From positions 1 to 59,791 of the forward strand of contig CAJVPP010000031.1 of the NCBI GenBank assembly GCA_910592005.1: a DNA stretch of 59,791 nt, given 5' to 3'. The position numbers and the translations under genes were made by a program. Below the pieces are notes generated by a model. It was not told where the DNA came from. It saw only the letters and a program-made list of their open reading frames with translations, and made no database searches. Every line of letters starts with the position of its first letter. Positions within the stretch are counted from its first letter, which is position 1. This DNA comes from Funneliformis mosseae (taxonomy: Eukaryota; Glomeromycota; Glomeromycetes; Glomerales; Glomeraceae). Shown here piece by piece: positions 34,519-46,800 of this stretch.

Positions 34519-37500
34519 TGCTGTACGCTTTGTTTTAATTTTTATTTTATAATTATTGTACTATAAATTTTTTGTAAATAAATTTATTGGAGCACTGATT
34601 TCAGACTTTTAATATGAAACAATTTTATGCAGGGTCTTAGAAACTTCGGACATCAATGATTTTCACGACGTCCGTAAAAAAACATTAAATGATTTTCACG
34701 GTGATACGTATCATCGATTTTCTTTTCCAGAAAATCGCGTTTGGATAAAAATGCGATTTTGTTATATTGAAAAAAAAAAAAGAAAAAAAAAATTAGAAAA
34801 TTGACACACGGTCGTTCCTGGTAATCCAGAGATCTGACCAATCAAATAGATCCGACCGATAATTACATCACACAACGCTACAGAATTTTTTCCGTATACT
34901 GTATCATTGAACAATTTTTGAAATATGTGTGACACTGCATTCTCTTACACATTCTTTACTGATCAGATCCAGACGAACAAACACGCACGCAGGTTCGTGA
35001 TGCACGTTAACCTGCTTTCATAATTGGAGAGACCTGAAAGAAAACTTTGATTTTAAAGTTCAAATCCAAAAATTACTAACAATACATATTTTATTGTTCA
35101 AGTTGGCGGACATGCGTTTCGATCCTTATTATTACATTTTGTATGCGAGTCTGAGGCGCAGCAACTATCTTATATAAACAAACTTCACGAATGAACTCTT
35201 GCTATATATACTGTTGTTTCGAACTTAATTTTTAGTCAAAAAAATTTCTCAGTGTTGACGTAGATAGGATTAATTTTGTAAATAAATGATAGAAACATAG
35301 AAAATTTCCGGAAACGTGGGAGAGAAAAGAAATAATATGACTTAGTGGCTCGCATTATATCCTTTCTCCCTTTCCTCCCTTGAAAGTGTGGCATCAGCTT
35401 AATACTTTATCCTTTCTTAAAGGGAGATCATGTTCTTAAAATTACGGTCCAGTATCAAGAATTGATTTCATGTCTTTATGTTCGAAATTTCAAAACCATT
35501 ATAGAAAACCATTATGGTTTACATTAAAACTATTTTCTTTACCAAGTGTAGAATGAATCATGTTTTAAATTAATTTGATAAAATTTAAGGTAAGGTACTT
35601 CAAATATATCAATTAGACAGGTATTTACTTACTATAAAACAAACATAGGAAGTGCATATGTCTTGATAAATGCACTTAACTAAGTTAATATAATTTTGTT
35701 TAATTAAATAAATCAGTAAAGTCCACTTTATTTTATAAAAAAAATCTACTTTCCAAATGAATGGCCAAATAAAAATAATTATGTAAAAAAATAATTTCCA
35801 GTTTACTTCAATCTTCTGTTTTTATTATTAAAAACTTTTACCAACGAAACACAAATCTTAAATGGAAACAATTCAGGAATTTTCTACAGATTGGTTAGTT
35901 TTATGACGCACTGTATCCAATTTTTTACGAAATCGAAATAATATAAAATCCGAAAATAAAGAGGATAAGTTGAACAATTCGAGAAAGACAAAAGATGACT
36001 TGGGAAGACTCATTAGGCAACTTTTAGTAAAAGTAAAAGGTAGTCCATTCATTCCATTTTGTTTGTGATCATTTGAAACTTTGATTATTTTTTCCATCTT
36101 CTAATTATTGCTCTTGAATTACTTTGTTCATCAAGTCAAAATCTCCTTTGATGCAATGTAAGATCGAAAAATATACCATCATTCATGGTGTATTTAGACT
36201 CTACGAATAAAGTCATGAAAGATTGGTTACTAATAATCTCAATTTGCATATTTTCTTAATGTGAAAATTAATCTCTCTCCAATTTTCTCTTCAATTCCAA
36301 TTGTTGAATCATTCAGTATAAACCCAACAGAACGTGAAATATTTAGTAGAAGATAATTAAAAAGTTGAATTGCATTATTTTTTACTGAATTAATATCATC
36401 TTAATTAACACCTTCCAACAAAAGATTCTTTTAGGATATTATTCACTACAAGAATTCGGAAAATATTTTAATGAAATGCAGATACATTTGTGTTTTGCGT
36501 GGAGAAGAGAAAGGAGAAGGTGGAAAAGGAGAACCTGCTAGGGTTAATTGATAAATTCAAATACTTGGTGATTATGGAGAGACACTTCATATCTTTTTGG
36601 ATATTATGCCAATACTACTGCTGTTTTCTTTATCATGGTGAAAAAGAACCTATTTAATATTAATAGTCAAAAGAGAAAACTCACAGACATTTTGCAGTCA
36701 GAGACTTGCAGTACTTGATTTAAACAAATTTTCAAAAATTTCGCCATGATAATCTCATTATTGTAGGCGAATGAGTAAATTTACATGCTACATGTCTATT
36801 GAAATTAATAATATGAGATAATGGAAATTGGCTATGTTATTAAAAAAAAATTCCCTTTAGAGGCTAATGTCAAATAAACATCTAGAAAAATTTTGTGACC
36901 AAATTTAAATTCCTAGCAAACACTTCACAGAATTTAAAATAAAAAAAAGAATGAAATATTATCGTGAATTTAAATATTTTTAACTTATCAAAGTGATAAA
37001 TAAATAGTACATTTAATTTATCTTCCTTGTTTATAAAAATTTTTACTGCAAAACGCGCGATTTAACAATAAAAAGGCGATTTTACTTGGAATATTCAACT
37101 TGCATACTTTGGGTTCACAGCCAATGCTCCCTTAAGGTAGGGATTGGAATTGATAATCGAATCAAAATCGAATCTCATTTTTTGAAAGGAAAATTGAATT
37201 TAAACAAAAATATGAATTTAACATTGCATCTTAAAGATCAAATACATGGTTTACAACATTTTCAAAAATGAAAAATTTATTGGCAACGGCATTCAAAAAC
37301 TCAAAAATGACGAAATTTTCGGTAAAGTTTAAAATGGAATATCTTATAATGAAATTTATAAAGATTCGATAATCGATTCCCTTAAGAAATGAAGTTAGAA
37401 AATTTATTGTCTTGCGAGAAAAGTAAAATATATACATATATAGATAAAGATATATAATAATAATATATATAACTTAGAACCATAGTCATTCATTCAGAAA

Positions 37501-37582
37501 AAATCAAAGCAACTACGATATAGTTTGAGAGAATATGATTTTCATCCGAGCGAAATATTAATAAACAATGGAAAAAGATATT
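34486..37582. other. Long gene-free stretch
   Basis: About 3.1 kb with no convincing gene. It begins with an (AAT)n microsatellite (34486-34515) and the 3' end of the Kre9-like gene. A nest of short inverted repeats sits at 34715-34760. A 74-codon minus-strand frame (35873-36097) has an ATG but no features of a protein. The rest is AT-rich, with the ALDH 3' end at the right edge. Confidence 0.5.
34715..34760. repeat. Overlapping CGATTTT inverted repeats
   Basis: CGATTTTCT (34715-34723) pairs with AGAAAATCG (34729-34737) over a 5-bp loop. The right arm continues as AAAATCGC (34731-34738), which also pairs with GCGATTTT (34753-34760). The palindrome GATACGTATC lies just upstream (about 34703-34712). 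Two mutually exclusive hairpins are possible. Confidence 0.7.
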
Positions 37583-39745
37583 TCACAACTTTTTTCCCAA
37601 ATTAACGTGTACAGATTTGACTTGAGTATATTGTTGAATAGCGAATTTTCCTAGCGAGAATTCAAATAGAGAAAAAGTTGGATATTTCTGAACCTTATGG
37701 ATTTGAATTGCGAAAATAAATATTTATTTACCTCCTTCACGACCTATTCCTGATTCTTTATACCCTCCAAATGATCTATTTTGAATCGAATACACGTGAA
37801 TACGCAAAATTTTTTTACAAACAATCAATAAAAGAAATGACTTACGTGTATGAGTCAAATAAGTTGTAACAATTAACTACGTGTGGAAACGGGTGATTAA
37901 TTTTTTACAACAAAAGAAAGATAGAATTTTACGCCTTTTAAACAAAAGTCGAGTTTGACATACCCCAAACAGTTCCAGCCTTTAGCTCGTTAGATATTTG
38001 CAAAGCACGTGTAATATCTTGAGTAAATACTGCAGCAGCCAAACCATATCTAGTTAAATGAGCCTTTTCAATAACTTCTTCAACGGTAGAAAATTTCGCT
38101 ATTGCTGCCACAGGACCAAAGATTTCATCTTGCATGATGGACATCTTCTCATTCTATCAATCAAAATCGAAGATGTAACGTGAGAGTTAGATACATGACA
38201 AATGACGGTGAAAGTAATAATTATTTACCACGTCTGTGAAGATGGTTGGTTTGATAAAGTATCCTTCTTTACCGCATCTTTCACCACCCATTAACAAATT
38301 AGCGCCTTCTTTCTTTCCAGCTTCAATATATGACATAATTCTATAAAAGTATCAAAAAATTACGGTAACTTTTTATATATAGGAAAAAACATTTTTTTCT
38401 TTTTTGACTTTCCCCTACCTATCAAATTGAATTTGAGAAATTTGAGGTCCTTGATCAGTATCCCCTTTAAAAGGATCACCGATTTTAATATTTTCAGAAA
38501 GAACTTTAAATTTTTCTAAAAATTTGTCATAAATAGTATCTTGTACATAAACGCGTGAACCGGCGCAACAACATTGACCATGATTAAAAAATATTCCCAT
38601 ATGTGACCATTTAATTGCCTCTTCCAGATTTGCATCATCAAAAATAATGTTTGGAGATTTTCCTCCCAATTCTAACGAGACACTCTTTAAATTGGAATCT
38701 GCTGATGACTTGAGAATTTGTTTACCAACGACGGTAGAACCTTTATAATTTTACGTGGAAAAAACGATAACGCGTAAAATAAAAATAAAGATAAAAAACA
38801 TAATTTCAGGAATCGGTAACCATACCGGTAAAACCAATTTTATGAATTTTCATATGAGATGCAATAGCGGCACCAGCCGTAGGACCGTATCCCGATAAGA
38901 TGTTTACAACACCTTTTGGAAATCCGGCTTCTTTAATTAAAGCAGCAACTTTTAAACCACTCAATGGAGTATATTCTGATGTTTTTAATACAACAGTATT
39001 GCCACATGCTAGAGCTGGGGCCAATTTCCAAGATTGCATTACAATAGGGAAATTCCATGGAATAATAGCACCGCAAACTCCAAACGGCTCACGACGCGTG
39101 TAGCTAAATTTATCATGATCATTGTCATACGTCTATGGGAAATGAAATTTTATATATTTCACAAAGTAAAGTCATTTTATATCTTTCATATCTTTCGGGA
39201 ATTTATATAAATATATTTTATTTATCTATCTTACCTTGCCATGAATTTTATCAGCAAAGCCGGCAAAGTATCTATAAGTTTCGATGGCACCCGGGATATC
39301 ATTAGTTTTAGAAACGGAAAAAGCTTTTCCATTGTTAAGAGATTCGATAGCAGCGATCTCTTCGAGGTCACGTTCAATCAAATCGGCCAATCTATTAAGC
39401 AATCGACCACGTTCTGACGCTTGGACATTTTTCCAAACTTTATCAAAAGCTTCTGTAGCAGCGTCAACAGCCTTATCAACGTCGTTTGCAAACGCTTCTG
39501 CAACAGTTGTAATTGGTTTCCCTGTTGAAGGATTAATCACTTCAAACTGTTTTCCATCAATTGCATCGACGAATTCATTATTAATGAATAGACCCGTATA
39601 GACTATACATATATTTTGTCACACGTTAAAATTAATCATGAAAAGGCAAATACAAAAAATTCATTGGTTTCTCTTTTTTTTTGGATATTTTACTTTTGAC
39701 GGACTTCCCAGTTGGTAAAGTGATTGATTGTTCGTTAGAAGGCAT
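37583..39745 (-). CDS. NAD(P)-dependent aldehyde dehydrogenase (ALDH1/2 family)
   Basis: Nine exons (39745-39694, 39602-39235, 39132-38826, 38740-38419, 38340-38229, 38153-37964, 37876-37846, 37775-37732, 37650-37583) join to 497 residues, the normal ALDH1/2 length. Key residues: Asn167 in PWNFP, the FTGST nucleotide-binding loop (about 240-245), general base Glu266 in ELGGKSPN, the catalytic Cys in GQCCCAG (middle Cys, residue 300), and EIFGPV near the C-terminal third. The protein ends [14 protein letters not shown]...[13 protein letters not shown], as in fungal and animal ALDH1/2. It oxidises aliphatic aldehydes to acids. There is no clear mitochondrial presequence, so it is probably cytosolic. 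The 31-bp and 44-bp micro-exons (37846-37876 and 37732-37775) are needed for the frame and have good splice sites. Confidence 0.93.
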
Positions 39746-40156
39746 GATAGTGAGAGAAGTTTATTTTTTATTTTTTGGTGGGAGTTCTCAGTATTTATAT
39801 TGTAAATCAGATCGACGCATTTAGCTTTTTTTTTTTTTGACGAGTTCAATTGCCTGAAAGAGAAAGCAATGTCTATAAAGCGAAATTTGCCGGATTGGCG
39901 TAAAATCATCACTAAGATTAAAGGAGGAAAAGTAGTCACGTAAATATCATGAAATGTAGAAATCATGTGAAAGTGAATTATTATTACGGAAGAAGGCTCC
40001 TTAATTAATATTTTAAAATATATATATAAATAAAAAATCCGAAACTTTAATTTTTTATCAACCGTCTCGCGTTTATTTTTAGTCAAATTCGTTTGGTATA
40101 CAACAATTTTTTTTTTATTAGTAGGAGCTACATAATGGAATCCATAATTGTTTGCA

Positions 40157-41703
40157 TTAAGAACTTTTAGGACGTGAAGTTTGTCCTCTCTTTCCTCTTA
40201 TTACTCTGCCAGGACCACGAAGTGCGCCTACTCTTCCGGATCTAACAGGAACAATTGAACCTCTTGACCTGGAAACTGTCCTTGTAGGAGGATTAGACGG
40301 GGTTTTATTTGCTGTTAAAGGATTTATAACATTAGGTGTCAGGGGTGTTATAGGTATAGGCATTTGATTTAACTCTGGCCTCAAGGAATTGAATGGCGTT
40401 GCATTTATTTCAGATGGTTGTCCTTCTTCAAGATTCGACGATGATTCATCGATCGTCTTGGGGAATGTACTGATAGCATCAATATATTCGCTAATATTTT
40501 TAGTCTTACATTCCAATAGAACAGTTTGTAAAGCGTACATCTTATTAAGAATTACTTCTGTTTCAGTGGACTAATTTAAATAAAAATAAAAAAAAAAAAA
40601 ATAGAATGTATTATTAATCTAAACAAAAATTTCATCATGAGTTGATTTAATCTTACATTATCGTCAAAATATTTCATCTTTTTCCATTTTTCTTCCTCTA
40701 CCATACGAGAAGAAGTCGGACGCGTATTTTTTTTAAGTGATGATTTATCCGAAGTTTTATCATCACCAGTAGTGCCCTTGAAAGAATTAGGGTAAATATT
40801 CTTTACTGTATATATAAAAAAAGACGAAAACCTTATTACACAAAATAAATGTTAATTATATTACCGAAGGCCTTCCCCTTCCCGAACCTTTTCCTTTACT
40901 TGAACCTACTCCAGGATCTTCTTGATTTAATTTAACACTTTTTAAGTCGTTAACGAGATCCTCCTCTTCCATGGCTTGTGCCTTTTTACTAGCATTCTTT
41001 AATTTTTCATCAATTTTATCAAGATATTTTAGACCCGGGCGTAGTTGCAACGTTGTGTGAACTGGAGTCATATGAAGTCCGCCTAAAAATCAGTAGGAAA
41101 ATGTAAATGATAATAAATAGAGGAATTTTAAATAAAAAAAAAATTGAAAAATACGATACCATGAAAGTTGAGTTATTACCTACCATCCTTAACTACACCC
41201 ATCCAATAATTTGCTTGAGGTTGTACAATTGTAGACTGCAAAGTCTGTTTATCCAATAAACCATCATTTCGTTCACGTCGCCACGATCGATCATAAATGG
41301 TTCGAGCTTCTTTATCATTAAGACCTAGAGCCAATTCCTCACCTCGATCATGATTGTACCATTGCGAATTTGTTTGTAACGGAATGTCGAGTTCAAGTTT
41401 TTGTGAAAGTTGTTTGAAACGTGCTTCACGAGGTATATTATTACCATTATAAGGGTTTGTACGTGGTCTAACAGGATACTGTATAATGTAAAGTTCATTG
41501 GTGAGTTGTTGAGATAGATAAATAGGGATGTCTTGTATGATGTCGTTTGGATCAAGTTCAGAATCTGAATCGGACATGAGCATACAACTATCACCCCGAG
41601 AAACCTTTGAAGGAGCAACGATTATATTTTCATTTGTAGGCTCAAACGCTTCAGAGTCCGATAATTTAAAGGAATTATCAAGAGTAAAAGGAACTTCATC
41701 CAT
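40157..41703 (-). CDS. RPC37: RNA polymerase III subunit RPC5 / Rpc37
   Basis: Four exons, 41703-41184, 41082-40865, 40800-40657 and 40570-40157, join to 431 residues. After an acidic N terminus, DIIQDIPIYLSQ...LYIIQYPVRPR (about 54-80) and QKLELDIPL match the conserved start of the Rpc37/POLR3E (Sin-like) family. GGLHMTPVHTTLQLRPGLKYLD (about 174-195) is the second signature. The dimerisation region with Rpc53 should lie in the first 200 residues. A Lys/Gly-rich linker, EEKWKKMKYFDDN and a basic C-terminal tail rich in Arg, Gly and Ser follow. Rpc37-Rpc53 acts in Pol III initiation, termination and reinitiation on tRNA and 5S genes. It is divergent from the gene at 41878. Confidence 0.85.
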
Positions 41704-41877
41704 GCTTTAAAAAAGTTATAATATATAAATGAAAAAAAATTCGCGTTTTTTTTTTTATTATATACCGTTACACAATTATGTTAATTATGTTTCAAAACTG
41801 AATTGGGCAATATTAAATGGTTTCAATTATTATTAAAAAAAAGTTACAATAATAATAGTTTAGCGGTTTCTCTAGTA
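41704..41877. promoter_or_regulatory. Short bidirectional promoter
   Basis: Only 174 bp separate the ATG of RPC37 (-) from the ATG at 41878 (+). It is AT-rich with T10 and A8 runs. No specific sites recognised. Confidence 0.4.
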
Positions 41878-43111
41878 ATGGACAAAACAGCACCTGTCCC
41901 AAATTCCAATTCAAATAATTCAGTAAATAACAGCAGCGGAATAGGTGGTCCTACTACAATATTACCCGCCGCACCTTTTCCACAGCCAGCTCCACGTTCG
42001 CCTTCTAGTTCTTCTGCTCAAACCGATTATAGCAGCACTACTAATAATACAGCTACGGCTGGCTCTTACGAATTTTTATATGAACTTGTACAAAAACGAA
42101 TCACTACTTTTACATATTTAAAACAGGCTCATGAAGGAAGAATACACTGGTTTAACACGGTGTGTTTAAGTAAAGAGGATTTGAGAATGATGTATGAGAA
42201 TGTTAAAATGAAGAAAAGGTATTTATAAATAAATACTCTTGACTTAAGAATTTAACATTGATTAAATATAGTTAATTTTTATTTTTATTATAAATAAGGA
42301 CAGGAAATTTTTTTATTTTAGGTGCGTCATTAGCTCCAATACTTGATATAACAAACCCTCAAGATTATGTTAAAGCCTTAAATGTGATGTTGCAAGAATT
42401 CGAATATCACACCAATGAGCATGCAAGGCAGAAAATGGTAAAGAAGGATTAATTCATTATATATTACATAAATCAGAGAATTAAATTTTTTTATTTTTTT
42501 ATGATTTAGAAAATGTTTTTTAGAAAGTCAAAAATAGTGAAAGATGAGGATACATCCTTTCAAGAGAATGGAGAATACACTTATTTATTTGTGCCTAATA
42601 TAGTATGTAAATTTTGAAATAATTTTCAAATTATAGAAGATTTTTATTTATTAATATAAGGATTCATTGAACAAATAGCCTTTTGATTTGGATTATTTTC
42701 AAACATTTTACACACTCTGTGATATTCTAGTAGACGTTTACAATAAATTATTGGAAGGAACTGCAAATACGTTGACAGCATCATTTACGGAGAGTGTATT
42801 AAAAGTCGATGGGAAATTCAAGGTTCGAACTCTTTTCTCTTTGATTTTTTTTTTTGATTATTTTTATTTATTTTAATTCATTTCAGAAAATAATTGCGCT
42901 TGTGGCCAAGGAGATTGACACATTGGCTCGTAATACCATCAAAGAAGAATTGAGACCTTTGGATCCAATGATGATTATAGGAAGTGCAAGCGTTGTAGGA
43001 AGCAAAATGAGTTCTTCAATGAGTATCAAGAGTAACATTAGTAATACTACTACTCTTATTGGAAGTGAGTTTTTGGATGGCGGATGGAATGCTGCCAATA
43101 GCGGCAGCTGA
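41878..43111 (+). CDS. Conserved fungal-type protein of unknown function (316 aa)
   Basis: Five exons, 41878-42218, 42299-42437, 42510-42602, 42679-42831 and 42887-43111, join to 316 residues. The first 60 residues are low-complexity (Asn, Ser, Pro). A well-structured, mostly helical region follows, from YEFLYELVQKRITTFTYLKQ, through HWFNTVCL and GASLAPILD, to LDYFQTFYTLCDILVDVY and a Lys-rich helix. The tail is Ser-rich. The strict splicing, good exon phases and dense hydrophobic pattern show a real gene. I have the impression of a family conserved across fungi but cannot name it. The intron 1 acceptor was set at 42298 because it alone keeps RTGNFFILGASL in frame. Confidence 0.75.
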
Positions 43112-43801
43112 TGATGATTATTTATTATTATTATTATTATTTTGTATATAAAGTCGTAAAAAAGATTTAATTTAAAATGCCTCACGTGATTTTGTGATTT
43201 GCGCCTTGTACAACTTGTACAACAGCTGTTTTTCCGATCGCAATACATGAAAAAAAAAGGATTAGTCCAATTATTTATTTCTTAAATTAACTTGGCCACG
43301 TTTTTTTTTTTTTTTTTACGTTACATTAACAAATCCTGGTAAAAAGATTTGTTGAAGAAAATAAAGTTGAAGAAACCTTTTTTTTATATTTATAATAAAA
43401 ATATTAATCCGATCAAAATACAAATGAGTAACCTTACATGGTTTAATGTTTATCATGTTCCTAAATTTTCGGATTATAGTTCAGATTTTTAGTTGTCTTT
43501 TGTGATAACAATGTGTCACGGGTTATCAAATTTACATTTAGTGCTTTTGATTAAGAAATTAATTGGCCATCTGCGAGCAATCGAAAATTGTAAGCATTTA
43601 AAGCATTATATTGAATATGATCATATGACTTAATATACCCACTTTTTATCTCCCCTTCTTTTTTTTATAACCCTTTTTGACGAATATTCTTTGGCTGGTA
43701 AAAGCGGTTTCTAAGCTTCCTGTGAGCAACCCAGATCCCGCACAACTACTATTTAAAAATCCGCCTTGTACAATATTTAATTATTTTTTTAAAAAAAAAA
43801 A
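43112..43801. other. Intergenic region, upstream of the Furry-like gene
   Basis: Starts with an ATT microsatellite (43117-43141) at the 3' end of the previous gene. The remainder is AT-rich with a T16 run near 43302 and an A11 run just before the ATG at 43802. No gene seen. Confidence 0.5.
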
Positions 43802-46800
43802 ATGGGCGTAAACCCATACATTATTATGTCAAATTCTTCCCAAGCTCTAGCGTCAAATGATACAAGTGCTGCAGAAACTTCCACAGGTTTTGGTTTTCCG
43901 GTTGTCTTTCCACCGGAAGAGTGCACTGGTAATTCAAATAATATAGGTTTTCCACCAGCGACTGACCAAATTTCTTCGTCAGTTTCCGAAGGCGGGTTGA
44001 CTTTACCTCCATATTCTTCGACAATCAACGTTAACGGTCAGGGTTATTACTATAATATCCCTGCTAATGCTGCTGTCGGCTCGGATCATGGCACTTCTAA
44101 GGATAATACAGTTATAGTGGTTCCAATGTGTCCGACTGTTGATAATACGATTGTAGATAATCACACATCACTGCCGTTGGAGTCAAAAACACCAGCAGAA
44201 TATGCATTGAGCATTTTGTTCAGGCAGTTTGCAAAAGTTGCCGAAAAGAAATTATCTATTATAATGAATCATAGTGTGGTATGAATTTAAATAATACATA
44301 TATATATTAAATCAATTTCTTATATAAAAGTTTACTAAATCGAATTTTTCACCCAGGATCATGAGCTAGAATTTGCTAGCCATTTAGGTCCCGGCGTTGA
44401 TCAATCTTTTGATAAACTATTAAATTCTTTGGGATATATAGCAAGGCATAAACCGAAACCAGTAATTGACTCTGTTTTGTATTGGAGGAAAGAAAAACAA
44501 GTATCAAAACAAGATATTCCGGACGCGCCTTCGCATAAACGTAATTTGTAAGTGACTCTATATATATATGTTTTTTTGATTTGAAATTACATATTACTTA
44601 TGATTTTGACTCTTAGGAGTGATACCATATTAACAAATCGAACTAAAGAAATTGAAAATATTCTTCTTGAACGAAAAAGGGTATTTAATTTATTTATTAT
44701 GCAATTGGTAGTTTATAAAGTTTGCTGCTTGACCTAAATTTGTTTTCTCTGGAATAATCATAGCAAGTCACCTTATATATAGTATCTCGCACTCTTATCG
44801 AAATTGTGAAACAAATACAGCCCGAGACTCTTCGAGATGAAGTGGGTAAACAAATGGAAGACCTTGTATTTAAACTTATCTTAGAAACTAAGCCGTAAGT
44901 CTATAATTTTAGCATTGACAACCTTTCTGAACATTTATTAAATTTTTTTTTCATTTAAATTCAATTCAGAGAGGAAATACAAAGGTCGAGACATACGTAT
45001 GCTGTTTATGAATTATTTGCAGAACTTATAGGTGGATTATCAAAGATACGTTTCGTGACCGTATCTGATAGATTTATAGCAAGGTTGGAAAGCTATGTGA
45101 ACTTACCTCCTCAAGCGTTAAAAGAACAAGAAACAAAAGTGGAATTATTAATCAAAGGGATGCATCATTTACAATTAAAAGTAGGGGGGGTTTCTTTATT
45201 TCACTTCAGGATATTTTTACAAGGGTTGTTATCATTAAAATTCAATTAAATATTTTTAAAAGATATATCCAAGTGAAGCATTGGAGGAAACAGCGGAATT
45301 TTTACAGAGTCTGGCTGGGTTTCTAAAATCGGCACATGGTGTGAGAATAAAACATGCATATTCCGAGTTATTTGTCCGATTATTAATGCCTATTGCAGGG
45401 GTAAGTCATTATTACATTACGATCGGGATTTTTTTTGTTCGAATGGTAAAAAATGATTCTAATTTTTTTTTTTTCTTTATTAGATTGCAGAATCAGAAGT
45501 AAATGTTCCAGCTTGGGTTAGAGCTGTAGAGATGATGTTCCCTAAAGCATGGAAAATGACCCTCAAACACATTCATTACCGAGTGAGTAAAAAATAAAAA
45601 TTAGACTAGATTGAATGTTTATATGGCAATAATTTTTCTGTTTATTGATTTAGGTTGCGTATCCGCTATCTATTACGATATTATGTGTCAGTCAGAGGGA
45701 TTATTTTCTTACCCGGTTGAATGATTGTTTAAGTAGTTGTTACACCAGATTTAAGGTTATCATTTATTAATAAACCATTTTAAAACTATCGTCGGTTAAA
45801 TCCATTCTAATCAATATAAAACAATGTTTTTGTAGGATAAAACCTTACGGCAGATGGCTATGGGTTGTGTGATTCGACTTTTATGGACATATTTGTATCG
45901 ATGTTACGAAGGAACCACATCTACATATAAAAGGCTAGAAGAGATAATCAAAGTTATTTTCCCTTCGGGTCGAAGATCTATTGTGCCTTCTGATGCTAAT
46001 TTGGATTTACATGTACAATTTGTTCAATTTGTTGGAATGAAACATTATGACTTTTGCATGAAAAACCTTATTTTCATGTTGATGAACTCTGACAATTTAG
46101 CATCATCATCCAAACCATCAATTGATTATATAATGCCAGATAGGATGCGAATTGGAATACGATCTTTTATGCTATTATTATCAAATATACAATCTTCTGA
46201 ATCAAAACCACCATTTCCTAGCAATCCTGATTTATTATCACCCAGACATTGCATTGGTGTTAAAAGTACATCGGAAGTCCTTCCGGACGAAATATTTAAT
46301 CGTGCTGGATTAAAAGAACATTTTGACAAATTTTGTGAGACTGCTCATAAAATTGCTTTGATATTAGACACATCCTTTGGATTTACACCTGTTCTGGATG
46401 ATAAACCTTCGGCTAATCGGGCAGCCTTTCCTCCTACCTTGGCTAATGTTGTAAACAACTCAGAATCAAATGCAGGAATCTACAATCAGATGAACTTTTC
46501 CTTATCAAAGGATAAACAACCGTATTTGAATTTATTAAGGGATTATGTTGATTCACTTCCACGATTGTTACCAAATAGGACAGCGAATAATTACAGATTG
46601 GTCGAAATGTTGTGTAAATATACCGTTCATCTCGATTCAGATCTTGCCTTTTCTGCAGCTTTAGCTTTACGGAGAATCGCACATCAATGTGGAGCTGCCA
46701 CAGTCGTCATGGCTTTCTCACACATTGTATATAGAATTGATGATAAATACGCTGATATCCTCGTTGGGGAGCATCCAGGAACCGGAACTAGATATGGAGG

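Noticed and set aside
35873..36097. Minus-strand 74-codon ATG frame in the long intergenic region
   Set aside because: No homology recognised, no flanking exons; chance ORF in AT-rich DNA.
37086..37271. 61-codon plus frame downstream of the ALDH gene
   Set aside because: Begins at TTG, lacks an ATG start and shows no family features.
42167..42321. Alternative intron 1 for the 316-aa protein (donor GTAAAG at 42168, acceptor at 42321)
   Set aside because: In frame, but it removes a coherent protein segment; the 42219-42298 intron keeps a continuous conserved-looking sequence.
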